Assembly: GCF_021129235.1 (NCBI RefSeq)
Contig: NZ_JAJOMA010000012.1
Span: 1 to 64,000, forward strand
Direction of reading: 5' to 3'
DNA: 64,000 bases
Source: Kineosporia mesophila
GTDB lineage: Bacteria > Actinomycetota > Actinomycetes > Actinomycetales > Kineosporiaceae
Within the stretch, counting starts at the first letter, position 1, and every line of letters starts with the position of its first letter. Both the position numbers and the translations under genes were made by a program. Shown one piece after another: positions 44,369 to 52,901 of this stretch. Under the pieces are notes generated by a model. That model did not search any database. It was given only the letters and a program-made list of their open reading frames with translations, and had not been told where the DNA came from.

Positions 44369-44822
44369 CATCGGCACCGACACCCCGAACGCCACGCATC
44401 GGCCACCGGCCAACGGTGGTATCGACGCGATCGCCGAGCGGCAGATGCAGGAGCTGGATCGGCGCGCTCGCCGGGATCCGGCCCAGCGCGGTGATCTGAG
44501 CATCGCTGACCGGGTGGTGGAGCAGGTGGCGGTCCTGGCCACCCGCCAGGTGCCCGGTGTGGCGGTCACCGGCTCCGGTCTGGAACGGGCGGTGGGGCGT
44601 CAGTTCCCCCGGGCCCAGGCCCACGTCGCCGGCAGGCGCGCGCGGCTGGTGATCCAGGTCGCGGTGATCTGGCCGGCGGCCCTGCCCGAGGTCACGGCCG
44701 CGGTCCGCGACAGCGTCCACGAACGCGTCAGCACGCTGGTCGGCATGCATGTCGACGCCGTCGACGTGAGCGTCGTCAAGATTGTGCACACTCAGACACA
44801 TCAGGACCGGAGGGTCTCATGA
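44361..44822 (+). CDS. Asp23-like protein, divergent
   Basis: A 153-residue protein. The C-terminal two thirds follow the Asp23 pattern: SIADRVVEQVAVLATRQVPG, VTGSGLERAV, ARLVIQVAVIWPAALPEVTA, and RERV-type helix then GMHVDAVDVSVVKI. The first 40 residues are hydrophilic. GTG at 44361 overlaps the previous stop, and its stop overlaps the following ATG (ATGA). It is one of at least four Asp23-like paralogues within 4 kb. Confidence 0.75.
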   Translation: MDDIGTDTPNATHRPPANGGIDAIAERQMQELDRRARRDPAQRGDLSIADRVVEQVAVLATRQVPGVAVTGSGLERAVGRQFPRAQAHVAGRRARLVIQVAVIWPAALPEVTAAVRDSVHERVSTLVGMHVDAVDVSVVKIVHTQTHQDRRVS

Positions 44823-45448
44823 GCGCCCCCGCACCCGAGCAGCCCGCCGGGTCCGGTGTCCCGGTCGTCCCGTCCTCGGGTCCGCCGGTGCGCTGGCCGG
44901 ACCAGCAGGCGCCGGTGATGCCCCAGGCCAAGACCCCGATCGGGGCGGGCCGGATCACGGTGGTGGGTATCGCGCTGGCTGCGCTGACCGGCGCCCTGGG
45001 GGTGATCGGCGTTCACGACGGGCTGGCTTCCGGCGGCATCATCGACGGCCGCTCGTGGATCGACTCCGGCATCGATACGTTCGACGGTCTCAAGCCCTCA
45101 TGGTGGGCCGTGCCTGTGGGTGTGGCCATGGTGCTGGCCGGGCTGTGGCTGCTGACGGTCGCCGTGCTCCGGCGCCCTCGTACCGCCGTGGCCCTGACGT
45201 CCCGGACCGGCGTGTTCCTGCGCCCGGCCGATGTCAGGAAACTGGCGGCCCGGGCCGCCGACGACGTCGACGGAGTCACCAGCGCCCAGGTGAGCAGCTC
45301 GCGCCGCGCCGCGAAGGTCACCGTGGTCGTGACCGGCGACGACGGGCGGATCGGCCAGGACGTTCAGGACGCCGTCGCCGAGCGTCTGGCCGCCCTGCAG
45401 TCCCCGCCCCGCCTGACCGTCAAGACCCGGACTGGAGTGGCACCGTGA
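44819..45448 (+). CDS. Two-TM membrane protein, DUF6286-like
   Basis: A 209-residue protein. A proline-rich cytoplasmic N-terminus of about 45 residues precedes TM1 (ITVVGIALAALTGALGVIGV). An external loop carries DGRSWIDSGIDTFDGLKPSW, TM2 is VPVGVAMVLAGLWLLTVAVL, and a C-terminal alpha/beta domain of about 90 residues (LRPADVRKLAARAADDVDGV, KVTVVVTGDD) resembles an Asp23-like strand/helix unit. This layout fits actinobacterial DUF6286 proteins found in Asp23 operons. It could tether Asp23 paralogues to the membrane. Both ends overlap neighbours by four bases. Confidence 0.72.
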   Translation: MSAPAPEQPAGSGVPVVPSSGPPVRWPDQQAPVMPQAKTPIGAGRITVVGIALAALTGALGVIGVHDGLASGGIIDGRSWIDSGIDTFDGLKPSWWAVPVGVAMVLAGLWLLTVAVLRRPRTAVALTSRTGVFLRPADVRKLAARAADDVDGVTSAQVSSSRRAAKVTVVVTGDDGRIGQDVQDAVAERLAALQSPPRLTVKTRTGVAP

Positions 45449-46014
45449 GCCGCCTGACCATCACCGTCGACCGCTGCGTAGCGTTCCTGCTGGCCCTGAT
45501 CCTGATCTTCGGGGGCATCGTCACCACCGTGTGGGGTGTGGACCGGGTCGATCCGTTCACCGGGGCCCTCGACCTCGGTCCGGTCGCGGAGGCCACGGAC
45601 AAGTCGTGGTGGCCCTGGGCCGTCGGCGGTACGGGAGCCGTTCTGCTTCTCCTGGCCCTGCGCTGGCTGTTCTCCCACCTGCCGCGCCGCGGCATCGGGC
45701 CGCTGAAACTGGCCGGGACCGGGCGGGCGGGCCGCTTGCTGGCCGACGGGAACTCGGTGGCCCAAGCCGCCGCTGTGGCCCTGAAGGGGGTTCCCGGGGT
45801 GCGGTCCGCGCACGGGCGGGTTCTGCGCGAGCGGGGCCAGACCGTTGCCCGGCTGGATGCCAGCATCGACGCTGATGCCGACCTGGCCGGTATCGCCGAA
45901 GGCGCCGACATCGTCAGCTCGCAACTGCGCCATGTCCTGGGCCGCGACGACCTGGTCTGCCAGGTCCAGCTGCGCCTGGCCGCCCGGGACCAGACCCGTG
46001 CCCGCGTCCACTGA
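45445..46014 (+). CDS. AmaP-like alkaline-shock membrane anchor
   Basis: A 189-residue protein. TM1 (CVAFLLALILIFGGIVTTVW) and TM2 (AVGGTGAVLLLLALRWLFSHL) are separated by an external loop. The C-terminal cytoplasmic domain contains VAQAAAVALKGVPGVRSAHG and VARLDASIDADADLAG. The architecture matches AmaP, which anchors Asp23 to the membrane in Firmicutes. GTG at 45445 overlaps the preceding stop. It is the last gene of the overlapping run; an 81-base gap leads to the second ANTAR gene. Confidence 0.75.
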   Translation: MSRLTITVDRCVAFLLALILIFGGIVTTVWGVDRVDPFTGALDLGPVAEATDKSWWPWAVGGTGAVLLLLALRWLFSHLPRRGIGPLKLAGTGRAGRLLADGNSVAQAAAVALKGVPGVRSAHGRVLRERGQTVARLDASIDADADLAGIAEGADIVSSQLRHVLGRDDLVCQVQLRLAARDQTRARVH

Positions 46015-46095
46015 CAGATCTGTGCCAGGCCCCTCGAATCCTGTTCAACTCGCCGCCCCCGGAACCGGCGGGCCGACTCATGAAGGACCAGCCGG

Positions 46096-46449
46096 ATGAG
46101 CAATTGGGTGACGAGCGGTGCTGCACTCGAACCCCCGCAGGTGCTCCATGAGCCCAGCCGGGAGCAGCTTCTCGAGGAGATCGAGGATCTGCGCGCGGCG
46201 CTGGAGACCCGAGACATCATTGGTCAGGCGAAGGGCATCATCCGGTTGCTGGCCGCCACCGACGACGACCGGGCCTTCACCCTGCTGTGCCAGATCTCCC
46301 AGGACACCAATCGGCCCGTGCGCGAACTGGCTGTTGTGATCGCCGAACGGGCCGGCATCGGCCAGCTCCTGCCTGCCGATGTCATGACAAGCTGGCAACG
46401 CCGCACCGACTCCACCACGCAGACCTCCGCAGCATCTCCTCCGCTGTGA
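46096..46449 (+). CDS. ANTAR-domain protein
   Basis: A compact 117-residue ANTAR protein. LLEEIEDLRAALETRDIIGQ begins the coiled-coil and is followed by AKGIIRLLAATDDDRAF and ISQDTNRPVRELAVVIAERA. The core matches the ANTAR protein at 40843-41358. ANTAR domains act as RNA-binding antiterminators, usually signal-gated by a receiver or GAF domain, but none is present. It lies downstream of the Asp23 operon and is followed by a strong hairpin at 46768. The ATG at 46096 follows GGACCAGCCGG without a strong ribosome site. Confidence 0.8.
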   Translation: MSNWVTSGAALEPPQVLHEPSREQLLEEIEDLRAALETRDIIGQAKGIIRLLAATDDDRAFTLLCQISQDTNRPVRELAVVIAERAGIGQLLPADVMTSWQRRTDSTTQTSAASPPL

Positions 46450-46547
46450 GGGTTGGCCACCAAGTTGTTCGATCCAAAGCTTTTCCGGTTCATCCACGAG
46501 CGGTCCAGTCCACTTTTCCTTCCACACCGGCAAGGGCGTGTCAGCGT

Positions 46548-46754
46548 ATGAGCATTCAAGATCAGCCCGAGCAGAACCGTCGGCAACGTCACGAGCTGCA
46601 CAATGCGTCCGTCGACGAGTCCGCTGCGGCCGCTGGAGCCTGCGCACAGGTTCATCTACCGACCGGCCGCATCTGCGTCCGCGGACACGGGCACGACGGG
46701 TCCTGCGACTTCACCTCACCGGACCAGGCGCCCAGCAACCATTCCCGCAACTGA
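46548..46754 (+). CDS. Small cysteine/histidine-containing protein
   Basis: A 68-residue hydrophilic protein. Its C-terminal half (HLPTGRICVRGHGHDGSCDF) is a cysteine/histidine motif seen in several short actinobacterial proteins of unknown function and could bind a metal. AAGGGCG lies ten bases before the ATG. It is followed by the terminator at 46768. Function unknown. Confidence 0.5.
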   Translation: MSIQDQPEQNRRQRHELHNASVDESAAAAGACAQVHLPTGRICVRGHGHDGSCDFTSPDQAPSNHSRN

Positions 46755-46767
46755 ACCACCATCACGA

Positions 46768-46806
46768 GATCTGGCCGGTGGACGGGTCCACCGGCCAGAT
46801 CTTTTT
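46768..46806 (+). terminator. Rho-independent terminator
   Basis: A perfect 15-base-pair stem (46768-46782 with 46787-46801) with a CGGG loop is followed directly by TTTTT on the plus strand. This is the clearest intrinsic terminator in the window and ends the Asp23/ANTAR transcription unit. Confidence 0.93.
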
Positions 46807-46869
46807 GGACGGTTCATCGGAAGCCGTCAACCGGGACGAGGTCGTGATCACTTCTCACGGGCGCAGCCG

Positions 46870-47331
46870 ATGATGCGTGACGGTACTGGGCGGGATCTGA
46901 CGGAACGTGCGAGGCCGGCTGGTTCCTTGCTCAGGACGACGACATCCTGTTCCCGGGTGGCCCCGGCTCCCGCCTACGCGGTGTCCGGCGGGAACGGCAA
47001 GGAAATCACCGTGAAGATCACTCGGCTGGAAGGTGCTCCGGCCCTGCAGAAGGCGTTGCGCGAGCACGGCATTGCCGCGGACATCACGTATCTGCCGCCC
47101 GGCCGGGCCTGTGGACCTGGACGGTACTCCGAGGTCGACACCCCCGGCCTGTCACTCAAGACCAGTGCGGACGACCTTGAGGTGACCATCCCGGTCGGCG
47201 CAGTGGGGGAAGGAGACACGTTCGTCCTCTCGGCCGCCGTGACTCCTCTTCCGAACGGTGTTCAGGCCAACGTCCACTTCGGTGTCGCCCAGGGCGCGGT
47301 GGCCCCATGTACCGTCATCGACGCGCCCTGA
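46870..47331 (+). CDS. Extracytoplasmic-type domain protein, probably truncated
   Basis: About 153 residues. From residue 35 the sequence (APAYAVSGGN, ITVKITRLEGAPALQKALRE, HGIAADITYLPPGRACGPGR) matches a domain that commonly ends larger actinobacterial membrane proteins, where it follows an N-terminal cytoplasmic region and a TM helix. Those N-terminal parts are absent: the region before it is a short basic stretch without a membrane segment. It may be a decayed gene or use another start. Function unknown; confidence that it is expressed as drawn is low. Confidence 0.45.
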   Translation: MMRDGTGRDLTERARPAGSLLRTTTSCSRVAPAPAYAVSGGNGKEITVKITRLEGAPALQKALREHGIAADITYLPPGRACGPGRYSEVDTPGLSLKTSADDLEVTIPVGAVGEGDTFVLSAAVTPLPNGVQANVHFGVAQGAVAPCTVIDAP

Positions 47332-47398
47332 GCTGGTCGACGGCACCAGCGGCCGCGCCAAGATCGCAGGCAGGTGCGGAGGAGCTGCTGGAACTGCG

Positions 47399-47431
47399 GG
47401 CAGGCCCCACCGGAGAAGGGTGGGGCCTGCC
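47399..47431. terminator. Bidirectional hairpin terminator
   Basis: A 13-base-pair stem (47399-47411 with 47419-47431) with a seven-base loop lies between the convergent domain protein and catalase genes. Confidence 0.8.
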
Positions 47432-47448
47432 GGTTCCTGCGCCTCGGG

Positions 47449-48972
47449 TCAGGCCTTGCTCTGCATGCTGGAACGAGCGGGGTTGCCCTGTTCGTCCTTC
47501 TTGGGGTCCTTCTCGTCCTGCTTCGCCCTGACACCGGCCTCGATCTTGGCGCCCAGATCCGCGTCCACCTGACGCCAATAAGCAAAAGCCCTGGTCAAGA
47601 TCGGCTCGCTGACCCCGTTCAGCAGATGGCCCACAATGTTGGTGACCAGTCGATCCCGGGCCGCGTCGTCCAGCACCTCGCGCACCAGCGTGCGCGCCTG
47701 CCCGAAGTCGTCGTCCTCGGCATGCAAAGTGGCTGCCGACCGCACCATTTCACCGTCGGAGGACCAGGTACCGCCGTCGTCGGTCCGCGACGGGTCGGCC
47801 GCCGGGCCGCCGTAGGAGTTGGGTGCGTACACCGGGTCGGCGACGTTCTTCATCCGCATCGCCCCGTCCTTGGAGTATGCGTGTGTCTCCACCTTGGCCG
47901 CATTGACGGGTATCTGCTTGTAATTCACGCCCAGTCGCGCCCGGTGAGCGTCCGCGTAGCTGAATCCCCTGGCCAGGAGCATCTTGTCAGGAGAGAGGCC
48001 GGTGCCGGGAACGACATTGTTGGGCTCGAAGGCTGCCTGCTCAATCTCGGTGTGGTAGTCGGTGATGTTGCGGTCGAGTGTCAGCCGCCCGACCTCCTGG
48101 AGCGGGTAGTCGCCGTGCGGCCAGACCTTGGTCAGGTCGAACGGGTTGAAGCGATAGGTCTTCGCGTCCTCGAACGGCATCACCTGCACCTTCAGCGTCC
48201 AGGACGGGAACTGGCTGTCGCGGATGTGCTCGTAGAGGTCACGCTGGTGGTAATCGGTGTCCACGGCGGCCATCTGGTCGGCCTCGTCCTGGGTGAAGGT
48301 CTCGATACCCTGATCCGTGATGAAGTGATATTTCACCCAGTACCGTTCACCGGCGGCATTGATCCACAGGTAGGTGTGGCTGCCGTACCCGTTCATGTGC
48401 CGCCACGTGCGCGGGATCCCGCGGTCACCCATCAGCCAGGTGACCTGGTGCGCGGACTCCGGTGACAGGGACCAGAAGTCCCACTGCATGTCGTGGTCGC
48501 GCAAGTTGTTGTCCTGGCGTCGCTTCTGCGAGCGGATGAAGTGCTGGAACTTCATCGGGTCGCGGATGAAGAACACCGGTGTGTTGTTGCCGACCAGATC
48601 CAGGTTGCCGTCGCGGGTGTAGAACTTCACCGCGAAGCCGCGCGGATCACGCCAGGTGTCGGGTGAACCACGCTCGCCGGCAACGGTGGAGAAGCGGATC
48701 AGGACGTCGGTCTTCTCACCGGGGGAGAAGACCGCGGCCCTGGTCCACCGGCTGACGTCGGCCGTCACCTGGAACGAGCCAAATGCACCGCCGCCCTTGG
48801 CGTGCGGCTGACGCTCGGGGATGCGCTCGCGATTGAAGTTCGCCATCTGCTCGATCAGGTAGTGATCCTGCAGGAGCAGCGGCCCGTCCGGTCCGACGGT
48901 CAGAGAGTGTTCGTCACTGGCCACCGGGATCCCGGCGTCAGTGGTCGTCACGGGGCGTTCTGTGCTGGACAT
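47449..48972 (-). CDS. Monofunctional heme catalase
   Basis: A 507-residue small-subunit catalase that breaks hydrogen peroxide down to water and oxygen. The distal histidine H57 lies in [16 protein letters not shown], the distal asparagine in [15 protein letters not shown], and the proximal heme-ligand tyrosine in [25 protein letters not shown] and [13 protein letters not shown] are also diagnostic. The lysine-rich C-terminus ([12 protein letters not shown]) is typical of cytosolic catalases of this clade. The start at 48972 has GGAGG eight bases upstream; the open frame continues further but is not needed. An inverted repeat at 48991-49007 lies directly upstream. Confidence 0.96.
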   Translation of the reverse strand: MSSTERPVTTTDAGIPVASDEHSLTVGPDGPLLLQDHYLIEQMANFNRERIPERQPHAKGGGAFGSFQVTADVSRWTRAAVFSPGEKTDVLIRFSTVAGERGSPDTWRDPRGFAVKFYTRDGNLDLVGNNTPVFFIRDPMKFQHFIRSQKRRQDNNLRDHDMQWDFWSLSPESAHQVTWLMGDRGIPRTWRHMNGYGSHTYLWINAAGERYWVKYHFITDQGIETFTQDEADQMAAVDTDYHQRDLYEHIRDSQFPSWTLKVQVMPFEDAKTYRFNPFDLTKVWPHGDYPLQEVGRLTLDRNITDYHTEIEQAAFEPNNVVPGTGLSPDKMLLARGFSYADAHRARLGVNYKQIPVNAAKVETHAYSKDGAMRMKNVADPVYAPNSYGGPAADPSRTDDGGTWSSDGEMVRSAATLHAEDDDFGQARTLVREVLDDAARDRLVTNIVGHLLNGVSEPILTRAFAYWRQVDADLGAKIEAGVRAKQDEKDPKKDEQGNPARSSMQSKA

Positions 48973-48990
48973 GCCCGAAACCTCCATTAA

Positions 48991-49007
48991 TCTTGAACCA
49001 TTCAAGA
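48991..49007. promoter_or_regulatory. Inverted repeat upstream of catalase
   Basis: TCTTGAA CCA TTCAAGA is a perfect 7+3+7 inverted repeat, 19 bases before the catalase ATG. Its size and position suit an operator for a peroxide-sensing Fur/PerR-type or other repressor. Which protein binds is unknown; no regulator gene is adjacent. Confidence 0.6.
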
Positions 49008-49294
49008 ATGCCTGAGTCCAGCTAGCTCGCCACCGCAGGTGGACAGGTCTTGACGTGATGTCTTTTACGTCCCTGTTGATGCCCCGACCGCCGGCGGTGA
49101 CCGTGGCTACGACAGGAACCCCGGCTGCCGCAACATCGGCACTCGGCACGACACCCTGCGGCCGTACCGCCAACTCCGGCCTGACCGGTCGCGCGGGGGC
49201 GCGGCGGCGGGTCGCGGGCTTGGCCGAGCCCTCAGGGGCGCTGGCCACAGGTCGGTCAACTGTGTTTCCAGCCGGTGCATCTCAGGATCCCGGC

Positions 49295-49801
49295 CTAGGC
49301 GGGATGCCGGGTGAGGTTGCCGGACAAAGGACGCGTCGCTCCCCAGAGGACCGCACCGGCCACCAGGGCGGCCAGGACGAGAGCCGGCATGTCACGCCGG
49401 TGGATCCAGAGTGTGGGCAGCCCGGCGTAGGGAATGCGGATCACGCCCACACCCCGCACTCGCTCGCGAGCCACCGGCGGGTCGGCGACCCGACCGGCGT
49501 CCCCCCTCGTCACCAGGTCCCCGTCGTCCTCGGTCCGGACCAGGCGGTGCGTCACCGACCCGGACCCGGAAGACGACGCCACCACGAGGATCTGGCCGGG
49601 CCGCAGGTCCCGCCCGGGTGATCGGCTCAGCACCACGTCTCCCGCGCGCAGAGACGGCTCCATGCTCGTGCCGGTCACCACGTGGACGCCGTGCCCGGTC
49701 AGGACCAGTGCGCACACCGTGAGAACGGTCAGTACGATCACGGCGAGCGCGGTCCGGGCCAGCTGGACCAGGGCCGGCCGCAGCCACGGGGGTACGGTCA
49801 T
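49295..49801 (-). CDS. Signal peptidase I, SipW/ER type
   Basis: A 168-residue membrane protease. An N-terminal helix (LARTALAVIVLTVLTVCALVL) precedes the nucleophile motif TSMEPSLRAGDVV with S46. The base is a histidine, H85 in SVTHRLV, with D101 in TRGDAG, as in the SipW/ER subfamily rather than the Ser-Lys type. A C-terminal helix (ALVLAALVAGAVLWGA) follows. The ATG overlaps the stop of the TasA-like gene, so enzyme and substrate are co-translated. In Bacillus, SipW processes TasA and TapA. A longer minus-strand frame is not required. Confidence 0.9.
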   Translation of the reverse strand: MTVPPWLRPALVQLARTALAVIVLTVLTVCALVLTGHGVHVVTGTSMEPSLRAGDVVLSRSPGRDLRPGQILVVASSSGSGSVTHRLVRTEDDGDLVTRGDAGRVADPPVARERVRGVGVIRIPYAGLPTLWIHRRDMPALVLAALVAGAVLWGATRPLSGNLTRHPA

Positions 49802-50391
49802 GAGTTCGTCGCGGCCCAGGTGAAGGTGACCGCGGCAGTTTTTCCCTGCGCCGTGTTGTCGTCGGCCAGCGTGTAGGTGAACCGGTAGGTGCGGGTGCGG
49901 GCGGTGACGTTACCGGCGTCCGGGGACCAGCTGCCCAGGCCGTTGGCCGCGCCGTCGTGCGTGGCGATGGACGACAGTGTCTCGTCGCCGGCCAGCGTGG
50001 TCTCGGCGCTGAAACCGCTGCAGTCCGAGAAGGAGCCGCTGGTTCCTTGCACCACGGTGAGTTTCAGGGTCGAGGCCAGGCCGCTGCCGGACAGGTCGCC
50101 GGGGGCCACGTACATCTTGACGTCCGCCGGCAGGGATCCGGTGTAGCTCACCCGGATGCATCGGCTGCCGGTCCGGCCGGGGTAGAGATTGTCCACGGTG
50201 AACAGGGCGCTGCCGGTGTCGTCGTCGGTGAGGGTCACGACGGCTGAGCGGAATGCGTTCGGCCCGTTGCCGGTCGAGCCGGAGAACGCCGCGCCGGTGC
50301 TGTTCACGGTCAGCCCGAACACGATCACCGCGCCGATGGCGACCGCACTCAGGACGGACCAGATCCGCAGGGTGCGGGGTGGGATACGCAT
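49798..50391 (-). CDS. TasA/camelysin-like secreted protein
   Basis: A 197-residue exported protein. The signal segment LRIWSVLSAVAIGAVIVFGL leads to NSTGAAFSGSTGNGPNAFRS, which resembles the A-x-F/S-D region where SipW-type enzymes cut TasA and camelysin. The mature part is beta-rich (VTLTDDDTGSALFTVDNLYPG, CIRVSYTGSLPADVKMYV) with two cysteines. A structural cell-surface or matrix role is inferred from the family. The stop overlaps the signal peptidase ATG by four bases, and the RCC1-repeat gene ends five bases upstream, so the three genes form an operon. Confidence 0.8.
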   Translation of the reverse strand: MRIPPRTLRIWSVLSAVAIGAVIVFGLTVNSTGAAFSGSTGNGPNAFRSAVVTLTDDDTGSALFTVDNLYPGRTGSRCIRVSYTGSLPADVKMYVAPGDLSGSGLASTLKLTVVQGTSGSFSDCSGFSAETTLAGDETLSSIATHDGAANGLGSWSPDAGNVTARTRTYRFTYTLADDNTAQGKTAAVTFTWAATNS

Positions 50392-50396
50392 CGCGG

Positions 50397-52631
50397 TCAG
50401 GAGTTCAGGTCGGTGACGTAGGTCCCGAACGGCGCCGTGGTGACCAGCGAGGTGACGACCCCCGATACCTGGGTGGGCGACGTGCGGTCGGTGAGGTCGC
50501 CGAGCCCCAGCTGCCCGATGCTGTTGAGGCCCCAGCACCAGAGCGTGTTGTCGGTCCGGGTGGCGCAGGTGTGGGCGACGCCGGTGCTCACGCCGGTCCA
50601 GGCGGTGCCGGTGCCGACCTGGACCGGGCTGAGGCGTTCGGTGGTGTCTGCCTGGCCGAGCTGGCCGTTGGCTCCGGCGCCCCAGCACCAGAGGCTGCGG
50701 TCGTTCTTCACGGCGCAGGCGTGCCAGCGTCCGGTGGCGACGGTGTTCCAGTCCGAGGCCGTGCCGACCCGCACCGGGGAGGTCTGCGGCGTGGCCGACT
50801 TGGTGCCCTGGCCCAGCTGTCCGCTGTCGTTCGTCCCCCAGCACCACAGCGTGCCGTCGGTGCGCACCGCGCAACCGAAGGCCTGACGCGCGTCCACCTG
50901 TTTCCAGGTACTGAGCGAACCGACCTGGGTGGGTGACGTCTGCGACGTGGTGCTGCCCAGGCCGAGCTGCCCGGACGAGTTCAGGCCCCAGCACCAGAGC
51001 GTGCCCGTGGACCGGACGGCGCAGGTGGTCTGCAGGCCGGAGGTGACGTCGCTCCAGCTGGTGGCCGAGCCGACCTGAGTGGCTGAAGAACGCTGGGTGG
51101 TGTCGCCGAGACCGAGCTCGCCCTGGCCGTTCTCGCCCCAGCACCAGAGCGTTCCGTCGTCCCGGACTCCGCACACGTGCTTCTGGCCGATGCTCACCGA
51201 CGACCAGGTGGCCGTCGAGGAGGAGGGGACGACGGTGAGGCTCGTGCGTGCGGTGGTGTCACCCTGCCCGAGCTGGCCCAGGGAGTTGTCGTCCTTGCAC
51301 CACAGCTGCCCGGTGTTGCGCACCGCGCACAGGTTGCTGCGGCCCGGCCCCAGCCGCTGCCAGCGCGTGCCGGTCACGAGTTTCACCGGTGCGGTGGACC
51401 ACTGGCCGAGCTGATCGTCGAAACTGTAGCCCCAGCACCAGATCGTGGTGTCGGACCGGAGGCCGCAGGTGTGTTTGACCCCGGTGCTGACGGCTGTCCA
51501 GTCGGCCCCGGTGCCGACCTGGGTGGGCACGGGCCGGTCGGTGACGTCACCGGTCCCGAGGACACCGTTGGCGCCCAGTCCCCAGCAGAAGAGCTGTTTG
51601 GTGGTCTTCAGGGCGCAGCCGTGGTTCTCGTTGATGTCGACGTCGGACCAGTTGGTGTCGGTCCCGACACGCACCGGAACATTCTGGTCGGCGGTGTTGG
51701 AACCCTGCGCGAGCCGCCCTCCGGCGCCCCGGCCCATGCACCACAGCTGTCCGGAGCGGATGCCGCAGGTGTAGTCGAAACCGGCCCGGATCCGCGTCCA
51801 GTCCGCGTCGGTGCCGACCCGGACCGGGTCGGCGTTCGTGCCCACGGAGCCCCGGCCCTGCTGCCCGTTGCTGTTGCTGCCCCAGCACCACAGCGAGTTG
51901 TCGGTCTTGCGGGCGCAGCCGTGGAAGTAGTGGATGTCGACGTCGGCCCAGTCGGTGGCGGTGCCGACCTGGAGCGGAGCGGTGTTGCTCTCGCTGAAGC
52001 CGCCCTGGGCGTTCTGGCCGTAGATGTTGCGGCCCCAGCACCACATCGTGCCGGTGGTCCGGAGCCCGCACAGGGCCCAGTCGCTCTGCGAGACCATCTT
52101 CCAGTCGGTCGCCGTGCCCACCTGGGTCGGTACCGCCCGGGCGGTCGTGTCGCCCAGGCCCAGCTGCCCGTACTCGTTGCGGCCCCAGCACCACAACGTG
52201 CCCGCGGTCTGGACGCCGCAGGTCAGGCCTCGTCCCGCGGCGATGTACGTCCAGGTCTGGGTGCCGACCCGGAACGGCGCGTAGGGCACGTCGCCGGTGG
52301 TTCCGTTGCCCAGTTCGCTGCGGATCGGGGATCCCCAGCACCACAGTTCGCCACCCGACCGCAGACCGCAGGTGTGCGCGTCCCCACTGGAGATCTGCGT
52401 CCACCCGGTGAGCGTGCCGACCTGCACCGGTGACAGCGCGGGGGTGCTGTCGTACCCCCAGCGGTACAGGCTGCCGATGGCGAGGTTGGCCCGGGCCGTG
52501 AACTGCGAGCCGGGATTGCCGGTGGTGCCGGTGAAGCTGGTCTCGGTGACCGGTAACAGCGCCGCGACGACACCGATGAGAAACACGACGGGAGCCACCG
52601 CCCAGGCCTCAAGCGCCTTCCGTCTGCCCAT
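50397..52631 (-). CDS. Secreted RCC1-repeat beta-propeller protein
   Basis: A 744-residue exported protein. The N-terminal helix (AVAPVVFLIGVVAALL) is followed by ETSFTGTTGNPGSQFTARA, which parallels the export/cleavage region of the TasA-like neighbour. The rest consists of about 13 RCC1-type repeats of 50 residues, each with a pattern like CGLRSGGELWCWG then GQLGLGDTT and VQVGTATDW. Nearly every repeat has a pair of cysteines spaced nine to ten residues apart, suited to disulfides outside the cell. This predicts one 13-14-blade array or two seven-blade propellers. The ligand is unknown. It is the first gene of the SipW/TasA-like operon. Confidence 0.9.
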   Translation of the reverse strand: MGRRKALEAWAVAPVVFLIGVVAALLPVTETSFTGTTGNPGSQFTARANLAIGSLYRWGYDSTPALSPVQVGTLTGWTQISSGDAHTCGLRSGGELWCWGSPIRSELGNGTTGDVPYAPFRVGTQTWTYIAAGRGLTCGVQTAGTLWCWGRNEYGQLGLGDTTARAVPTQVGTATDWKMVSQSDWALCGLRTTGTMWCWGRNIYGQNAQGGFSESNTAPLQVGTATDWADVDIHYFHGCARKTDNSLWCWGSNSNGQQGRGSVGTNADPVRVGTDADWTRIRAGFDYTCGIRSGQLWCMGRGAGGRLAQGSNTADQNVPVRVGTDTNWSDVDINENHGCALKTTKQLFCWGLGANGVLGTGDVTDRPVPTQVGTGADWTAVSTGVKHTCGLRSDTTIWCWGYSFDDQLGQWSTAPVKLVTGTRWQRLGPGRSNLCAVRNTGQLWCKDDNSLGQLGQGDTTARTSLTVVPSSSTATWSSVSIGQKHVCGVRDDGTLWCWGENGQGELGLGDTTQRSSATQVGSATSWSDVTSGLQTTCAVRSTGTLWCWGLNSSGQLGLGSTTSQTSPTQVGSLSTWKQVDARQAFGCAVRTDGTLWCWGTNDSGQLGQGTKSATPQTSPVRVGTASDWNTVATGRWHACAVKNDRSLWCWGAGANGQLGQADTTERLSPVQVGTGTAWTGVSTGVAHTCATRTDNTLWCWGLNSIGQLGLGDLTDRTSPTQVSGVVTSLVTTAPFGTYVTDLNS

Positions 52632-52901
52632 CGAAACCCGCCCCGCCTGCTCGATCCAGCACCGCTACAGGCGTATCGGCCGATCGGGGTGCGGCCTGAA
52701 CCGGAACGGGTCAGGGCCTTCTCGTCCCCGGGGTCAGACCTCCGGTCCGGGGAGCCGGGGCACTCGCCCGTCCTGAGTCATTCATCCAGGCGGGAAAGGA
52801 TGCTGGCTGTTTAGGTGAGCGTGGCCGTCCCGTCGCTGATGTTCACCTCACCGTTGTTCCAGGCCATGGTCACGTCCGAGCTTTCGCCGCACCTGTCGTG
52901 A

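Noticed and set aside
48973-49248. N-terminal extension of the catalase gene to 49248
   Set aside because: The start at 48972 has a good ribosome site and gives normal length; the extension is alanine/arginine-rich and would run over the inverted repeat.
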